DNA of 64,000 nt from Marinomonas sargassi (GCF_025716875.1 NZ_JAOVZB010000007.1:1-64000); one strand, 5' to 3'; positions 36,162-45,762 are shown, counted from the stretch's first letter. Numbers and translations are program-made. Notes: generated from the letters alone by a model not told the origin.

Positions 36162-38102
36162 TTATACCTTAAACTTAACAGTAAGGTCTTTAAGCTGCGT
36201 TGCTAATTTGGCTATTTCCGTACTGGCTTGCTTCGTTTCTTCTGAAGCAGCGGCATTCTCTTGTGCAATTTTTTTAACATTTAGTACGTTTTCATTAATA
36301 TTTAACGCGACAGTATTTTGTTGTTCCGCAGCGCTTGAAATCTGTTTATTCATGTCATTGATTACACTAATTACTTTCGTGATAGTGTGTAATGCGGTGC
36401 TGGTATCATTTGCCTGTGAAACACATTGCTCAGCTTGTTCTCGGCCTCTACTCATAACATCCACAGTACTTTTGGTGCCTGCTTGGAGCTTCTCTATAAT
36501 GCTTTGTATTTCTTGAGTGGACTCTTGAGTTCTGCTTGCAAGAGAGCGGACTTCATCTGCAACAACAGAGAACCCTCTGCCATACTCACCTGCACGGGCG
36601 GCTTCAATCGCGGCATTGAGTGCTAATAAATTTGTTTGTTCTGCAATACCTCGAATAACGTCTAGAATATTACTAATATTTAAGACCTCTTTTTCAACAT
36701 TAGCGAGTTTATCTGAGGACTCATTTACATTTTCATTTAAAAGGTTAATGCCTGATATCGTATGGTCCACGACTTTACTGCCTGAGTTGGCTTCATTGTC
36801 TGCTTCCGCTGCCGCCCCTTCTGCACTTAGTGCACTATCTGCTACATCCTGAACGGTTAGTGCCATTTCGTTCATTGCATTGGCTACTAATTCTGTCTGG
36901 GCTTCCTGTTGCACAATCCCATCAGCAGTTTTCTTCGTGACCGTTGCAAGTTTTTCAGAGGCGGAAGCTAGCTCGTTACTGGCACCTGAAATAGTTGCAA
37001 TCATACTTCGTAGGTTACTAGCAGTCTTTTGAATAGAGCTTAATAACAGCCCTGTTTCATCTTTGCCAGTGGCGCCAACTTCTATAGAAAGGTTACCTTC
37101 GGACAACTGGTTTGATAGGGCGACGGCTTGGTGTATTGGCTTAGTAATTGAAACGGTTAGTAAATACGCAGAAGCGGTACCAATAAGCATTGCTGCAATA
37201 GAGAGTAATAGAATTAATTCAATGCTACTTTCGATTCGTTCTTTAACTTCAATTCCTAATGAATTTTGCTCTTTGGCTATTGCTGAATTTACGTCTTCGA
37301 TATTCTTAGCGATCTGCTTTTCAACTATATCCAACGTATTTTCAATAACTTGATTCTTTTCTTTAATTAGCTCATTAATTGTATTGAAGCTTTTAATGTA
37401 TTTCTGATGGACCTGTTTAAACTCATCTAATAATGTAATGACACCTTCGTCTTCAAGGTTTTCTTCTAGTTCTTCTATACCTTCGCCTAATATGTCTTCC
37501 ATGTTTTCAATGGCTTGGTTAAAGTCGGCTTCACTGTTAGATTCAAGAAATCTCATTACAAATAAGCGGCCCACATACATTTGCTCTTGTACGTAACTTG
37601 CATAATAAGCTGCTTCAGTATCGGCTACTCTTTGTACAATACTAGAGATAAGTTTTCCCATATTATCCCCAAGGGGAATGAGTTCTTGACTGTTAATATT
37701 GTCGCGGGCATTGATTAATTTTGTAATATTCGAAAAGCCCTGATCATATTTATTTATTGAGTTATCTATTTCACTGATAAGAGTAGCCCTTTCAGTGGCC
37801 GTTATTTGAGCTTTAGCTTGGTCTAATGTGTCTGATATGTTTGTGAGAGAAGCTTTATACTCTTGTAGATCCTCTTCACCTTTATCAATAAGAAAGTTTT
37901 TAACAGTGGCACTTATCTTAAACATATCGACTTGAAGTTGATTTGATAGGTTGGTATCGCTAACCAATGATATGTATTGGTCGTTACCATTTTCTGAGTG
38001 TTTTAGAGATAAAATACTCATGAATAGTACAATAGCAAGTAATAGTAAAACGACTAAAAATCCAAGACCTATTTTCAAACCTAATTTCAAATTTTTAAAC
38101 AT
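36162..38102 (-). CDS. Methyl-accepting chemotaxis protein with HBM-type sensor
   Basis: A 646-residue chemoreceptor. TM1 (~13-34) is followed by a ~250-residue all-helical periplasmic domain of the helical bimodular (HBM) style, TM2 (~291-315), HAMP and a methyl-accepting domain with [19 protein letters not shown] and [19 protein letters not shown]. Characterised HBM receptors bind organic acids or aromatics, but the ligand here is unknown. The annotated TTG at 38114 is replaced by the ATG at 38102. A FliA-type promoter lies about 135 bases upstream, which suggests coexpression with flagellar genes. Confidence 0.9.
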   Translation of the reverse strand: MFKNLKLGLKIGLGFLVVLLLLAIVLFMSILSLKHSENGNDQYISLVSDTNLSNQLQVDMFKISATVKNFLIDKGEEDLQEYKASLTNISDTLDQAKAQITATERATLISEIDNSINKYDQGFSNITKLINARDNINSQELIPLGDNMGKLISSIVQRVADTEAAYYASYVQEQMYVGRLFVMRFLESNSEADFNQAIENMEDILGEGIEELEENLEDEGVITLLDEFKQVHQKYIKSFNTINELIKEKNQVIENTLDIVEKQIAKNIEDVNSAIAKEQNSLGIEVKERIESSIELILLLSIAAMLIGTASAYLLTVSITKPIHQAVALSNQLSEGNLSIEVGATGKDETGLLLSSIQKTASNLRSMIATISGASNELASASEKLATVTKKTADGIVQQEAQTELVANAMNEMALTVQDVADSALSAEGAAAEADNEANSGSKVVDHTISGINLLNENVNESSDKLANVEKEVLNISNILDVIRGIAEQTNLLALNAAIEAARAGEYGRGFSVVADEVRSLASRTQESTQEIQSIIEKLQAGTKSTVDVMSRGREQAEQCVSQANDTSTALHTITKVISVINDMNKQISSAAEQQNTVALNINENVLNVKKIAQENAAASEETKQASTEIAKLATQLKDLTVKFKV

Positions 38103-38489
38103 AAGAGTACTCAATCAAATAGTTATTATTAGGATTCATTTAATTTTCTGATTTCAAATCGGTCTGAACTTCAGAACCATTTGGATAGCACCTATATACA
38201 TTATAAGAGCATTAGGTAATGTGTTTTGTAGGAGGTTTAATCGGCAGATAAAGCTTGAAGGTTTACAAGTTGCAGATTGGACTTCATAAATTCACAAAAC
38301 GTCTATAAATGCTCAATAATTAGTATAAAAAGGTGCTGAAAGTCCATTTCTTCCTTTAAGTAATATTTCGATATTATCTTAACTGAGGGATAAATGTCAC
38401 CCTTAAAGATACTATAGTATGATTTATATGGAGTCTTAATGACTAGATCTAAGTAGGAATGGCTCGCATCTGTGGAGAAAAGAAGAGCT
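38103..38489. other. Intergenic region upstream of the HBM receptor
   Basis: 387 AT-rich bases between the receptor gene and ubiJ. Apart from the FliA-type promoter at 38238-38265 I see no gene. TGGACTT near 38277 and AAGTCCA near 38339 form a distant inverted repeat of doubtful meaning. Confidence 0.5.
38238..38265 (-). promoter_or_regulatory. FliA (sigma-28)-type promoter
   Basis: Read on the minus strand: TAAA (38262-38265), 16 bases, then GCCGATTA (38238-38245), against the sigma-28 pattern TAAA-N15-GCCGATAA. One mismatch and one extra spacer base. It points at the chemoreceptor gene, the expected kind of target. Confidence 0.6.
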
Positions 38490-39107
38490 TTATTTACTTG
38501 CTAGCCTTTTGAGTCTTGCTTCAAAGCGATCAAGCTGGGTGCCAAATGCTTCAAGGTTTTCTAGATGGGCGTTGACTTCTATTTTGCTAGGTAGCAGCTG
38601 GCTATCTGTTTGTAAATGGTGAACCAGTTGGATACGAGTTGCGGTTGCAAACTCTTTGCTCCAAGACCATTTCATGCGCAATAAACGTGCTACCGCTGAG
38701 GCAGGTAAATCGCCAATGTGATCCGCTAGCAAGCCTTCCCAATCGAACTCAAAGCCTTCCATCACTTTATGTAATGTCATTAAAGCTTGCGCGTTACCTT
38801 GAATACGTAAATCACCATCAAAGAAACCATCGCCTTCTAATAATTTTCGAAAAGCAGAACTTGGACCTTGTACTAAGGTGTCCAGTTTAGGGTCTAAATC
38901 GACTTCATCTAAACTCTCCGGTTTGAATAGCATGACACCTTTTTCGAGGATGTGAATTTGTAAAATGAAAGAGAAATCTTCGATATAAAGAAAGACTTGC
39001 TGACCTGTCAATTTCGCTAGGCGATCCTGTGAGGGCGCATCCTGATCGAGAGCTAAGTTGATGGCTTTTTCAATAATGCTGATGGCAGATAGGCTAAGTG
39101 AACTCAT
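38490..39107 (-). CDS. ubiJ: Ubiquinone biosynthesis accessory protein UbiJ
   Basis: A 205-residue protein with an SCP2-type lipid-binding N-terminal part (LFKPESLDEVDL..., LVQGPSSAFRKLLEG, LRIQGNAQALMTLHKVM) and a C-terminal helical region beginning after DWEGLLADHIGDLPA. UbiJ is part of the soluble Ubi complex and binds ubiquinone intermediates together with UbiK. In most gammaproteobacteria it lies between ubiE and ubiB; neither is present here, and instead it follows the DUF971 gene by 41 bases on the same strand. Confidence 0.85.
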   Translation of the reverse strand: MSSLSLSAISIIEKAINLALDQDAPSQDRLAKLTGQQVFLYIEDFSFILQIHILEKGVMLFKPESLDEVDLDPKLDTLVQGPSSAFRKLLEGDGFFDGDLRIQGNAQALMTLHKVMEGFEFDWEGLLADHIGDLPASAVARLLRMKWSWSKEFATATRIQLVHHLQTDSQLLPSKIEVNAHLENLEAFGTQLDRFEARLKRLASK

Positions 39108-39148
39108 GTTATTTCCTAGCTCGGGCTTTCCACATAAGAAAGAAGAGC

Positions 39149-39532
39149 TTAAAGCTGGTGGATTTGAATAGTGGCAGTTTCTCGCGTCCTGCCTTCTTTT
39201 TCAAGGCGATCTAGATACATCTGCCAGAGTTCAGCTTGGTTTTTTCCTATGTTGTACAGGTAGTCCCAAGAAAAGAGTCCAGAGTCATGGCCGTCATCAA
39301 AGGTGATTTTTAACGCGTAATTGCCAGCGCCTTCAATGTTATTGATAGCAACGTCTTTCTTTCCATATTGCAAAATAGGCATTTGCATACCATGTCCACG
39401 CACTTCAGCAGAAGGAGAGTGTACTCGTAGATATTCCGCGCTTAATCGAAAAGACTGACCGTCACTAAACGCTAACGCCAACTCACGAGACTGCTTGTGA
39501 TAATGCACTTTGGTTGATGCTGGTGTTGTCAT
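39149..39532 (-). CDS. DUF971 protein (GBBH-like N-terminal domain)
   Basis: A 127-residue protein of the DUF971/PF06155 type: LALAFSDGQSFRLSAEYLR, SPSAEVRGHG, VAINNIEGAGNYALKITFDD and GLFSWDYLYNIG. The fold matches the N-terminal domain of gamma-butyrobetaine hydroxylase, but the oxygenase domain is absent. The family is often found just after hslU, as here (36-base gap), and some members act in Fe-S or metal-related processes; its role is not established. Confidence 0.9.
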   Translation of the reverse strand: MTTPASTKVHYHKQSRELALAFSDGQSFRLSAEYLRVHSPSAEVRGHGMQMPILQYGKKDVAINNIEGAGNYALKITFDDGHDSGLFSWDYLYNIGKNQAELWQMYLDRLEKEGRTRETATIQIHQL

Positions 39533-39567
39533 GACGGTTACCTTTTAGATCAATATTGCTTAGCGAA

Positions 39568-40890
39568 TTACAAAATGTATTGGCTTAAGTCTTCGTTCTT
39601 AACGATTTCACCTAATTGCTCATCAACATAAGCGGCGGTCACTTCAACAAGCTGACCATCTGGCATGTCACTGGCAGAATAAGACACTTCTTCCAAAAGG
39701 CGTTCAAGAACAGTATGTAAGCGACGCGCTCCAATGTTTTCAGTGCGTTCATTGACTTGAAATGCTACTTCAGCAATGCGGTGTATGCCTTCTTTGGTGA
39801 ACTCTAGATCGATATTCTCCGTTTTCGCCAAGGCAATATATTGCTTGGTTAGAGAAGCATTTGGTTCAACCAAAATGCGTTCGAAGTCGTTCACGGTCAA
39901 AGCGTCTAACTCAACGCGAATTGGTAAACGGCCCTGTAGCTCTGGAATAAGGTCAGAGGGTTTAGATAAATGGAAAGCACCAGAGGCAATAAACAAAATA
40001 TGATCGGTTTTAATCATGCCGTACTTAGTACTTACCGTACAGCCTTCAACAAGAGGCAGTAGGTCACGCTGTACGCCTTCACGGGACACTTCACCACCCG
40101 AGCGGTCAGAGCTTTTGGCTACTTTATCTATCTCATCTAAGAAGACTATGCCGTTTTGCTCAACTGCTTGTAAAGCGCGGGCTTTTAGCTCTTCTTCATT
40201 GACCAGCTTTGCTGCTTCTTCATCACGAATTTTGCGAAAAGCGTCTTTCACTTTCAGCTTGCGCTTCTTGGTTTTATCTTGGCCGAAACTAGAAAACATG
40301 TTTTGCAGCTGGCTGGTCATTTCTTCCATGCCAGGCGGTGTCATGATTTCCACGCCGACAGGAGAGTCGGCCACCTCAATGTCAATTTCTTTGTCGTCCA
40401 ATTTACCTTCGCGCAATTTTTTACGGAAAGTTTGGCGCGTGCTGCTTTCTTCTAGTTCAGGGTCACCGCCACGAGCAGGGGGGAGAAGGGCATCTAAAAT
40501 ACGATCTTCCGCCGCATCTTCTGCTTTATGGCCAAGCTTTTCTGTTTCTTGTTCACGGAGCATTTTGATGGCCATTTCGACCAAATCACGAATGATGGAT
40601 TCAACATCACGACCCACATAACCCACTTCGGTAAATTTGGTTGCTTCGATTTTGATGAAAGGTGCGTTGGCAAGTTTCGCTAGGCGGCGGGCGATTTCGG
40701 TTTTACCTACCCCTGTTGGTCCAATCATTAAGATATTTTTTGGAGTGATTTCACCGCGCATCTCTTCCGGCAGTTGCATTCGGCGCCAGCGGTTACGCAG
40801 TGCGATGGATACGGCTCTTTTGGCTTTGTCTTGGCCAATAATATGATTATCTAGGGCGTTAACCGTCTCTCTTGGGGTCATATTGCTCAT
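39568..40890 (-). CDS. hslU: ATP-dependent protease ATPase subunit HslU
   Basis: The unfoldase ring of the HslUV (ClpYQ) protease. It has Walker [10 protein letters not shown], the I-domain insert (~105-240), Walker B VFLDEIDK, sensor region GRLPIRVEL and a C-terminus ending QYIL that docks into HslV. Start ATG at 40890 (440 residues) gives [20 protein letters not shown], matching the family N-terminus, with an AAGAGA ribosome site; a longer frame to 40911 is unlikely. It follows hslV by 57 bases under the shared heat-shock promoter. Confidence 0.97.
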   Translation of the reverse strand: MSNMTPRETVNALDNHIIGQDKAKRAVSIALRNRWRRMQLPEEMRGEITPKNILMIGPTGVGKTEIARRLAKLANAPFIKIEATKFTEVGYVGRDVESIIRDLVEMAIKMLREQETEKLGHKAEDAAEDRILDALLPPARGGDPELEESSTRQTFRKKLREGKLDDKEIDIEVADSPVGVEIMTPPGMEEMTSQLQNMFSSFGQDKTKKRKLKVKDAFRKIRDEEAAKLVNEEELKARALQAVEQNGIVFLDEIDKVAKSSDRSGGEVSREGVQRDLLPLVEGCTVSTKYGMIKTDHILFIASGAFHLSKPSDLIPELQGRLPIRVELDALTVNDFERILVEPNASLTKQYIALAKTENIDLEFTKEGIHRIAEVAFQVNERTENIGARRLHTVLERLLEEVSYSASDMPDGQLVEVTAAYVDEQLGEIVKNEDLSQYIL

Positions 40891-40947
40891 ATTTTTTATC
40901 TCTTTATGCATTTAGCTAAGTATTGCAATTAGTTGGGGCTTAGTCGC

Positions 40948-41502
40948 TTATGTTGTCGACTTGTCTTCCAGCTTAGGGTCTATAGTGATTTCTTCAATCG
41001 TTAAGCTGTGATTGGTGAATACACAGATATCGGCAGCAATGCTTAGGCTTTTCTCTACAATTTCTAGGGCAGATAATTCTGTGTTATCGATCAGGGCACG
41101 TGCAGCGGCTTCGGCGAAGTTGCCACCTGAACCAATAGCTAAGGCGCCATGCTGAGGCTCTACCACATCGCCTGTACCGGTAATGATGAGGGTACTTTCT
41201 TCATTGGCAACGATTAGCATGGCTTCTAACTTGCGAAGTGCACGATCAGAGCGCCAATCTTTTGCTAGATCAACGGCCGCACGGACTAGGTGACCTTGGT
41301 GTTTTTCTAATTGGCCTTCGAAGCGCTCAAATAAAGTGAAGGCATCGGCTGTTCCACCAGCAAATCCTGCAATCACTTCACCGCGGTATAGGCGACGTAC
41401 TTTACGTGCATTGCCTTTCATCACAGTGTTGCCAAGAGAGACTTGACCGTCGCCGCCAACAACGACTTGGTTACCTTTACGTACAGTTAGAATAGTTGTC
41501 AT
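40948..41502 (-). CDS. hslV: ATP-dependent protease peptidase subunit HslV
   Basis: The proteasome-like threonine peptidase. After removal of the initiator Met the nucleophile is Thr2 in [37 protein letters not shown] sequence, [17 protein letters not shown] and [14 protein letters not shown] are diagnostic. The 184-residue length is slightly above the usual ~175. Transcription starts from a near-perfect sigma-32 promoter just upstream. Confidence 0.97.
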   Translation of the reverse strand: MTTILTVRKGNQVVVGGDGQVSLGNTVMKGNARKVRRLYRGEVIAGFAGGTADAFTLFERFEGQLEKHQGHLVRAAVDLAKDWRSDRALRKLEAMLIVANEESTLIITGTGDVVEPQHGALAIGSGGNFAEAAARALIDNTELSALEIVEKSLSIAADICVFTNHSLTIEEITIDPKLEDKSTT

Positions 41503-41530
41503 GGTGTTAACTCCAGTTTCGATACTAACG

Positions 41531-41558
41531 AAATGGGGACAGCCATAAAAATTTCAAG
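41531..41558 (-). promoter_or_regulatory. Sigma-32 heat-shock promoter for hslVU
   Basis: Minus-strand CTTGAAA (41552-41558), a 13-base spacer, then CCCCATTT (41531-41538) matches the RpoH consensus CTTGAAA-N13-17-CCCCATNT at all defined positions. The predicted transcript starts about 20 bases before the hslV ATG. Confidence 0.88.
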
Positions 41559-41603
41559 TTGGGAAGAGAATACGGGCAGAAAACTCATACCCGTAATTAT
41601 GGA

Positions 41604-42209
41604 TTAAGGCGTTTGCTCTTCTTTATCAACTCGATAGGAGTAGGAAGAAATATCCATGGAGACTAGTTTGTCCTCAGTGCGGTTCATTTTTGAGCGAGAT
41701 TCATAAGGGCCAAGTACGACGCGGTACCAAGGTGCACCATTTTTACCAATGGTTTTCCTGATGCTGGTTTCCACAAGACCAGACAAAATCAGCTTGGCTC
41801 GCATACGGTCTGCATCTTCAGCACTGCGGAAAGAAGCGGCTTGTAGCATATAGTAAAAGTCCTGTTCGCCACGGGGAGTCGATTGATACGCATCCACATG
41901 ACTAGTATCCACTTCACTGTCTTGTAAAATTTGATAAAACTCGAACGTGTCTTTCTTTTCTACAGGTACAACCTTGGCTTTTTTAGGCTCAGGTTTAGGT
42001 TGTTCTTTTTTCTTTTCAACAGGCAGGCTGTTGGCTGGGGGAGTCACCTTATTTAATTGCATTAGCCCATAAATAAAGAGGCCTAAAATAGCGGGAACAA
42101 GCAGCCATAACCACCATGGTGTCTTGCGTTTTGGCGCTGGTGCCGATCTTCGAGTTGCTCCTTTTCTGGGGCGACTGTTCTTACTGGCAATTTGAATAGG
42201 GTTAAACAT
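41604..42209 (-). CDS. ftsN: SPOR-domain cell-division protein FtsN-like
   Basis: A ~201-residue bitopic protein: basic cytoplasmic N-terminus, one membrane segment (~33-53, WWLWLLVPAILGLFIYGLM), a Pro/Lys-rich periplasmic linker and a C-terminal SPOR domain (YYMLQAASFRSAEDADRMRA to VVLGPYESRSKM) that binds denuded septal peptidoglycan. Gene order priA-ftsN-hslV-hslU as in other gammaproteobacteria supports the name. The start is uncertain: the ATG at 42209 lacks a clear ribosome site, and an in-frame GTG at 42248 would add 13 residues. Confidence 0.8.
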   Translation of the reverse strand: MFNPIQIASKNSRPRKGATRRSAPAPKRKTPWWLWLLVPAILGLFIYGLMQLNKVTPPANSLPVEKKKEQPKPEPKKAKVVPVEKKDTFEFYQILQDSEVDTSHVDAYQSTPRGEQDFYYMLQAASFRSAEDADRMRAKLILSGLVETSIRKTIGKNGAPWYRVVLGPYESRSKMNRTEDKLVSMDISSYSYRVDKEEQTP

Positions 42210-42263
42210 ATATTTGGGCTTTTTATTGAGGGTGCGAAACGTGCGCACATTATGCTTGCTCAG

Positions 42264-44495
42264 CTAATAAGTTTCCAGTGGATCAACATCAATTGCGAAA
42301 CGAATTTTATGTTGCTTCGTTGCTTGCTCTAGCCATTGCGTCATCATTTGAGTCGCTTGGTGTAATAGCCCACGTTGGGCAGACTTAATGGATATCAAGG
42401 CTCTATGTTGTCCAGCCTTTCTCACTATGATGGCAGCATAGGGGCCAACCAGATAGACCTCTTGGGCGAGATAAGGTTCAAGGTCATTTCTCATCGCTGT
42501 TAATAATTGCATGGCTTCTTGTTCATTGGCCGATTCTGCACGAATGATCACTTGATGGAAAAAGGGCGGTAAGGATAGGGACTTACGCTCAGCTAAACCA
42601 TTTATCGCAAAATGTTCGTAGCCTAGGTTTGATAGACATTCAATGGCAGCGTGCTCAGGATGATAGGTTTGTAATAGAACATGCCCCGGCTTTTTCGCGC
42701 GACCAGCACGCCCAGCCACTTGAGTGATGAGCTGTGCAGTGCGCTCCATACCTCTAAAGTCCGAAGAGAATAAGCCAGCGTCAGCATCCATAATCACCAC
42801 AAGGGTGACGTTAGGGAAATGGTGCCCTTTGGCTAACATTTGAGTACCGATCAGAATGGCCTGATCATGTTCAAGAATCTTTTGTGTCAGCTTTTCCATT
42901 GCCGATTTACGCTGAGTACTGTCCCTATCAATTCTAAGAATCGGAGTCTCTTTGAATAAAGTATGAAGTTGAGTCTCAATTTGTTCTGTACCTTCACCTA
43001 CGGTAAAGAGTTCTTCTGATTCGCATTCGGGGCAGGTGTGGACAAGAAACTTTTGGGCATCACAATGGTGACAGTGTAATTTATTGGAGCGCTTATGGAC
43101 GGTAAGGTTAACGTCACAATGGTCACAAGCGGCAATCCAACCACACTGGTGACACATCAAGGTCGGTGCATAGCCCCTACGATTCAGGAAGACGAGTACC
43201 TGCTCCTTTCGTTCTAAGCAGAGCTTCATGCTGGCTAAGGCTTGCTCGCTAAAACCATGAATAAGGGATTTCCCTCTCAGGTCTACTCGTTCCATTTTTG
43301 GAATAAAAGCGTCGCCAGCACGATTGCGCAATTTGAGCCAAGCAAAGCGTTTTTGCAACGCGTTGGAGAGGCTTTCATAGGAAGGCGTGGCGGAAGCCAG
43401 CAGCACTGGAATGTCTAAGTTTTGGGCGCGTTTTACGGCAAGGTCTCTGGCGTGATAACGAAAGCCTTCATGCTGCTTATAGGAGTTATCATGCTCTTCA
43501 TCAATCACGATCAAACCAAGGTCTGGTGCGGGAATAAAAGCGGCGGAGCGGGTACCTATGATGATTTTAGCGTGACCACTAGCGGCCAGTAGCCAAGCAT
43601 CTAAGCGTTCTCTATCACTCATGTTTGAGTGCATTAAAATGATATCGGTGTTGAGGCGAATCTCAAAGCGTTTCAGAGTTTGAGGAGTGAGCCCAATCTC
43701 GGGGACCATCACGAGAGTTTGCTTTCCTTCCTGTATCTTTTGTTCGATTAATCTTAGAAAAACCTCGGTTTTACCGCTGCCTGTGATGCCATCTAATAAT
43801 GCGACATTAAAGTGATGGCGAGAATCCATGAGTTCTTCTAGTGCTAAGGCTTGCTCTTGGTTCAAAGAAGGCGGTACTTGAGTTTGGTGGGCGTGACGCT
43901 CCCCTGCTTTATTAAAGGATCTAGCTTCTTTTCGTAATAAGCCTTTATCTTCTAAGCTTTTGCCAGCCGCTGGTGTGAGGTCTAGCACAGATACCGCATG
44001 TTGGCTCAATCCGTTGGGATGCTGTTGTACGGCAATTAAAAAGTCTTTTTGGCGAGGGGCTCTATTGAGTAACTCAGGGTCACAATGCTGCCCTTGTTCT
44101 GTTGTTAACCACCAGTTTTCAGTACGGAATTCTGCATTTTCCCCTTTGCGTAAAAGCACAGGTAACGCATGAAAAAATACATCGCCAATAGGGTGGTGAT
44201 AATAGCGGGCAGCCCATTCACAGAGCGCCATGAGTTCAGGTGTAATAACAGGCTGTTCATCTTTTAGCGATGTGAGAGGCTTAACTTGATTGGCATCCCA
44301 ATCAGAGTCATTACTTAAAGCGACGATAACCCCAAGGCGGCTACTTTTACCAAAGGGTACTTTTACTCGCATGCCGGGTTTTAACTCATGGCGTAAGGCA
44401 ATGGCCTTAGGTACTTTATAATCAAATAAAGTACGCATAGGCACAGGTAATGCGACCTTAATAAATGAGTAAGGTGTTAATAATTCCTCTGGCAT
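42264..44495 (-). CDS. priA: Primosomal replication-restart helicase PriA
   Basis: PriA recognises stalled forks and reloads the replisome. The 743-residue protein has the N-terminal 3'-DNA-binding domain (~1-105), Walker A DGITGSGKTEVF, the DEEHD box, two zinc-binding cysteine clusters (CHQCGWIAACDHCDV and CHHCDAQ...CPECES), LIGTQMLAKGHHFPNVTLV and QVAGRAGRAKKPG of helicase motif VI. It is divergent from rpmE, the usual arrangement. Confidence 0.97.
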   Translation of the reverse strand: MPEELLTPYSFIKVALPVPMRTLFDYKVPKAIALRHELKPGMRVKVPFGKSSRLGVIVALSNDSDWDANQVKPLTSLKDEQPVITPELMALCEWAARYYHHPIGDVFFHALPVLLRKGENAEFRTENWWLTTEQGQHCDPELLNRAPRQKDFLIAVQQHPNGLSQHAVSVLDLTPAAGKSLEDKGLLRKEARSFNKAGERHAHQTQVPPSLNQEQALALEELMDSRHHFNVALLDGITGSGKTEVFLRLIEQKIQEGKQTLVMVPEIGLTPQTLKRFEIRLNTDIILMHSNMSDRERLDAWLLAASGHAKIIIGTRSAAFIPAPDLGLIVIDEEHDNSYKQHEGFRYHARDLAVKRAQNLDIPVLLASATPSYESLSNALQKRFAWLKLRNRAGDAFIPKMERVDLRGKSLIHGFSEQALASMKLCLERKEQVLVFLNRRGYAPTLMCHQCGWIAACDHCDVNLTVHKRSNKLHCHHCDAQKFLVHTCPECESEELFTVGEGTEQIETQLHTLFKETPILRIDRDSTQRKSAMEKLTQKILEHDQAILIGTQMLAKGHHFPNVTLVVIMDADAGLFSSDFRGMERTAQLITQVAGRAGRAKKPGHVLLQTYHPEHAAIECLSNLGYEHFAINGLAERKSLSLPPFFHQVIIRAESANEQEAMQLLTAMRNDLEPYLAQEVYLVGPYAAIIVRKAGQHRALISIKSAQRGLLHQATQMMTQWLEQATKQHKIRFAIDVDPLETY

Positions 44496-44616
44496 AGGCG
44501 AGATTAGACCTTGTTTAATAAAGAAAAAATTTTGCTTATCTAATTGATATTTAAGTGTACGTCAGAGTCGAGAGAGGTGCGAGCGGCAATTTTATAGTAA
44601 ATCCCGCATAAAAAGG

Positions 44617-44645
44617 TTGCTGATTTTGCTATAGATCCCTAGAAT
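44617..44645 (+). promoter_or_regulatory. Probable promoter of rpmE
   Basis: TTGCTG (44617-44622), a 17-base spacer and TAGAAT (44640-44645) are followed by a GC-rich ACGCGG discriminator typical of stringently controlled ribosomal genes. It leaves a leader of roughly 115 bases. Confidence 0.5.
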
Positions 44646-44654
44646 ACGCGGTTC

Positions 44655-44760
44655 TTGGATCCACTGTACAATGTCTGTACAAAGAAACGTGCGGTACTTG
44701 ACGAGGCTTCGGCTTTAGCAACATCACCGATCAAGTGGCGGCACACCAAACTTAAAGGTA
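44655..44760 (+). promoter_or_regulatory. rpmE 5' leader, possible autoregulatory element
   Basis: The long leader contains two TGTACA copies (44665-44670, 44676-44681) and pairing arms ACTTGA (near 44696) and TCAAGT (near 44731) enclosing a GGCTTCGGCT mini-hairpin. In E. coli the rpmE leader is an L31-responsive operator; equivalence here is inference. Confidence 0.35.
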
Positions 44761-44766
44761 AATATA

Positions 44767-44982
44767 ATGAAAGCTGATATCCACCCAAATTACACTACTT
44801 GTAACGCGACATGTACTTGTGGCAACACTTTGACTCTTAACTCTACTATGGGTAAAGACGTTCACATCGATGTATGCAGTAAGTGTCACCCATTCTACAC
44901 TGGTCAACAAAAAATGATGGACACTGGTGGCCGAGTAGATCGCTTCAACAAGCGTTTCGGAGCTCGTCGTTCTACTAAATAA
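44767..44982 (+). CDS. rpmE: 50S ribosomal protein L31
   Basis: A 71-residue bL31 of the zinc-containing (C+) type, with cysteines in CNATCTCGNT and [14 protein letters not shown] forming the zinc site. MKADIHPNY and [11 protein letters not shown] are the standard ends. Zinc-limited cells often use a second, cysteine-free paralogue, not present in this window. The ribosome site AAAGG is upstream. The gene's apparent terminator lies inside the next reading frame. Confidence 0.97.
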   Translation: MKADIHPNYTTCNATCTCGNTLTLNSTMGKDVHIDVCSKCHPFYTGQQKMMDTGGRVDRFNKRFGARRSTK

Positions 44983-44991
44983 TTTAGTGGC

Positions 44992-45762
44992 ATGAATATG
45001 GAATTTTTAAAAAAGCGCCAACTTAGTGTGGCGCTTTTTTTGTTTTTGTCGGGTGGGGTTTATAGTCACGAGGCTTGTAAAGCTCAAGGTGAATTTGAGC
45101 AAAGCCGAGTTAAAACCGTTATTGATGGTGATACGCTGCATCTAAGTGATGGTAGAAAGGTTCGTTTGGTTGGTATTAATACGCCAGAGCTAGACCATCA
45201 GAATGGACAGCATGATGCCTATGCCGTCGCAGCAACAAAAGCGTTAGAGTCATTAGCGGGTGATGCGGTTCTTTATCAGCCCGCAAGAGATTCCCGTGAT
45301 CGATATGGTAGACACCTATATTACTTGTTTGATCAAAATGGTGTGTCTATCTCCAGTCAGTTGTTGTCATTAGGTTTAGGTTACCGAGTCGCGATACCGC
45401 CAAACTTAAAGTACCAAACGTGTTTTCAATATGCAGAAAGGCAAGCACGTCAGGCCAAAAAAGGCGTTTGGGACAAAGTCCCTGAGTGGCAGCCTAAAGG
45501 CGGCTTCACTATATCTACTTTTACTATCACATCAGTGACCCGTAATCGAGGTGGCTGGTGGTTGGAGACGGAGCGTGATTTGGTGATAAATATTCCCTTT
45601 AAGTTATCGGAATATTGGCCAGCACAGAAGGTTTATTATTTAGAAGGGAAAACGGTTGAAGCGCGAGGCTGGCAGCATTTTCGAAAGAGCCGAAACCCAG
45701 ATTATAAAAGTTGGTATTTGTCAGTGAAACATCCAAATGATTTACAACTTTTACATAAATAA
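44992..45762 (+). CDS. Secreted thermonuclease-family (SNase-like) protein
   Basis: A 256-residue protein with a Sec signal peptide (FLKKRQLSVALFLFLSGGVY) and an SNase-like domain (~38-155): VIDGDTLHLSDGRKVRLVGI, NTPELD, DSRDRYGRHLYYL and a YAERQARQAKKGVW tail. The catalytic Arg/Glu/Arg pattern of staphylococcal nuclease appears retained (R in VRLVGI, E in TPE, R in DRYGR). About 80 C-terminal residues form an extra domain I cannot name. It starts 9 bases after rpmE with no strong ribosome site, and its signal-peptide codons contain a complete terminator hairpin. Confidence 0.88.
   Translation: MNMEFLKKRQLSVALFLFLSGGVYSHEACKAQGEFEQSRVKTVIDGDTLHLSDGRKVRLVGINTPELDHQNGQHDAYAVAATKALESLAGDAVLYQPARDSRDRYGRHLYYLFDQNGVSISSQLLSLGLGYRVAIPPNLKYQTCFQYAERQARQAKKGVWDKVPEWQPKGGFTISTFTITSVTRNRGGWWLETERDLVINIPFKLSEYWPAQKVYYLEGKTVEARGWQHFRKSRNPDYKSWYLSVKHPNDLQLLHK
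45009..45040 (+). terminator. Intrinsic terminator of rpmE inside the nuclease gene
   Basis: AAAAAAGCGCCA (45009-45020) pairs perfectly with TGGCGCTTTTTT (45029-45040) around an 8-base loop, followed by more T. It lies 27 bases after the rpmE stop and within codons 6-17 of the nuclease frame. Confidence 0.85.

Noticed and set aside
40016..40621. 201-codon frame opposite hslU
   Set aside because: It is a Ser/Arg-rich shadow on the complementary strand of the highly conserved hslU gene.
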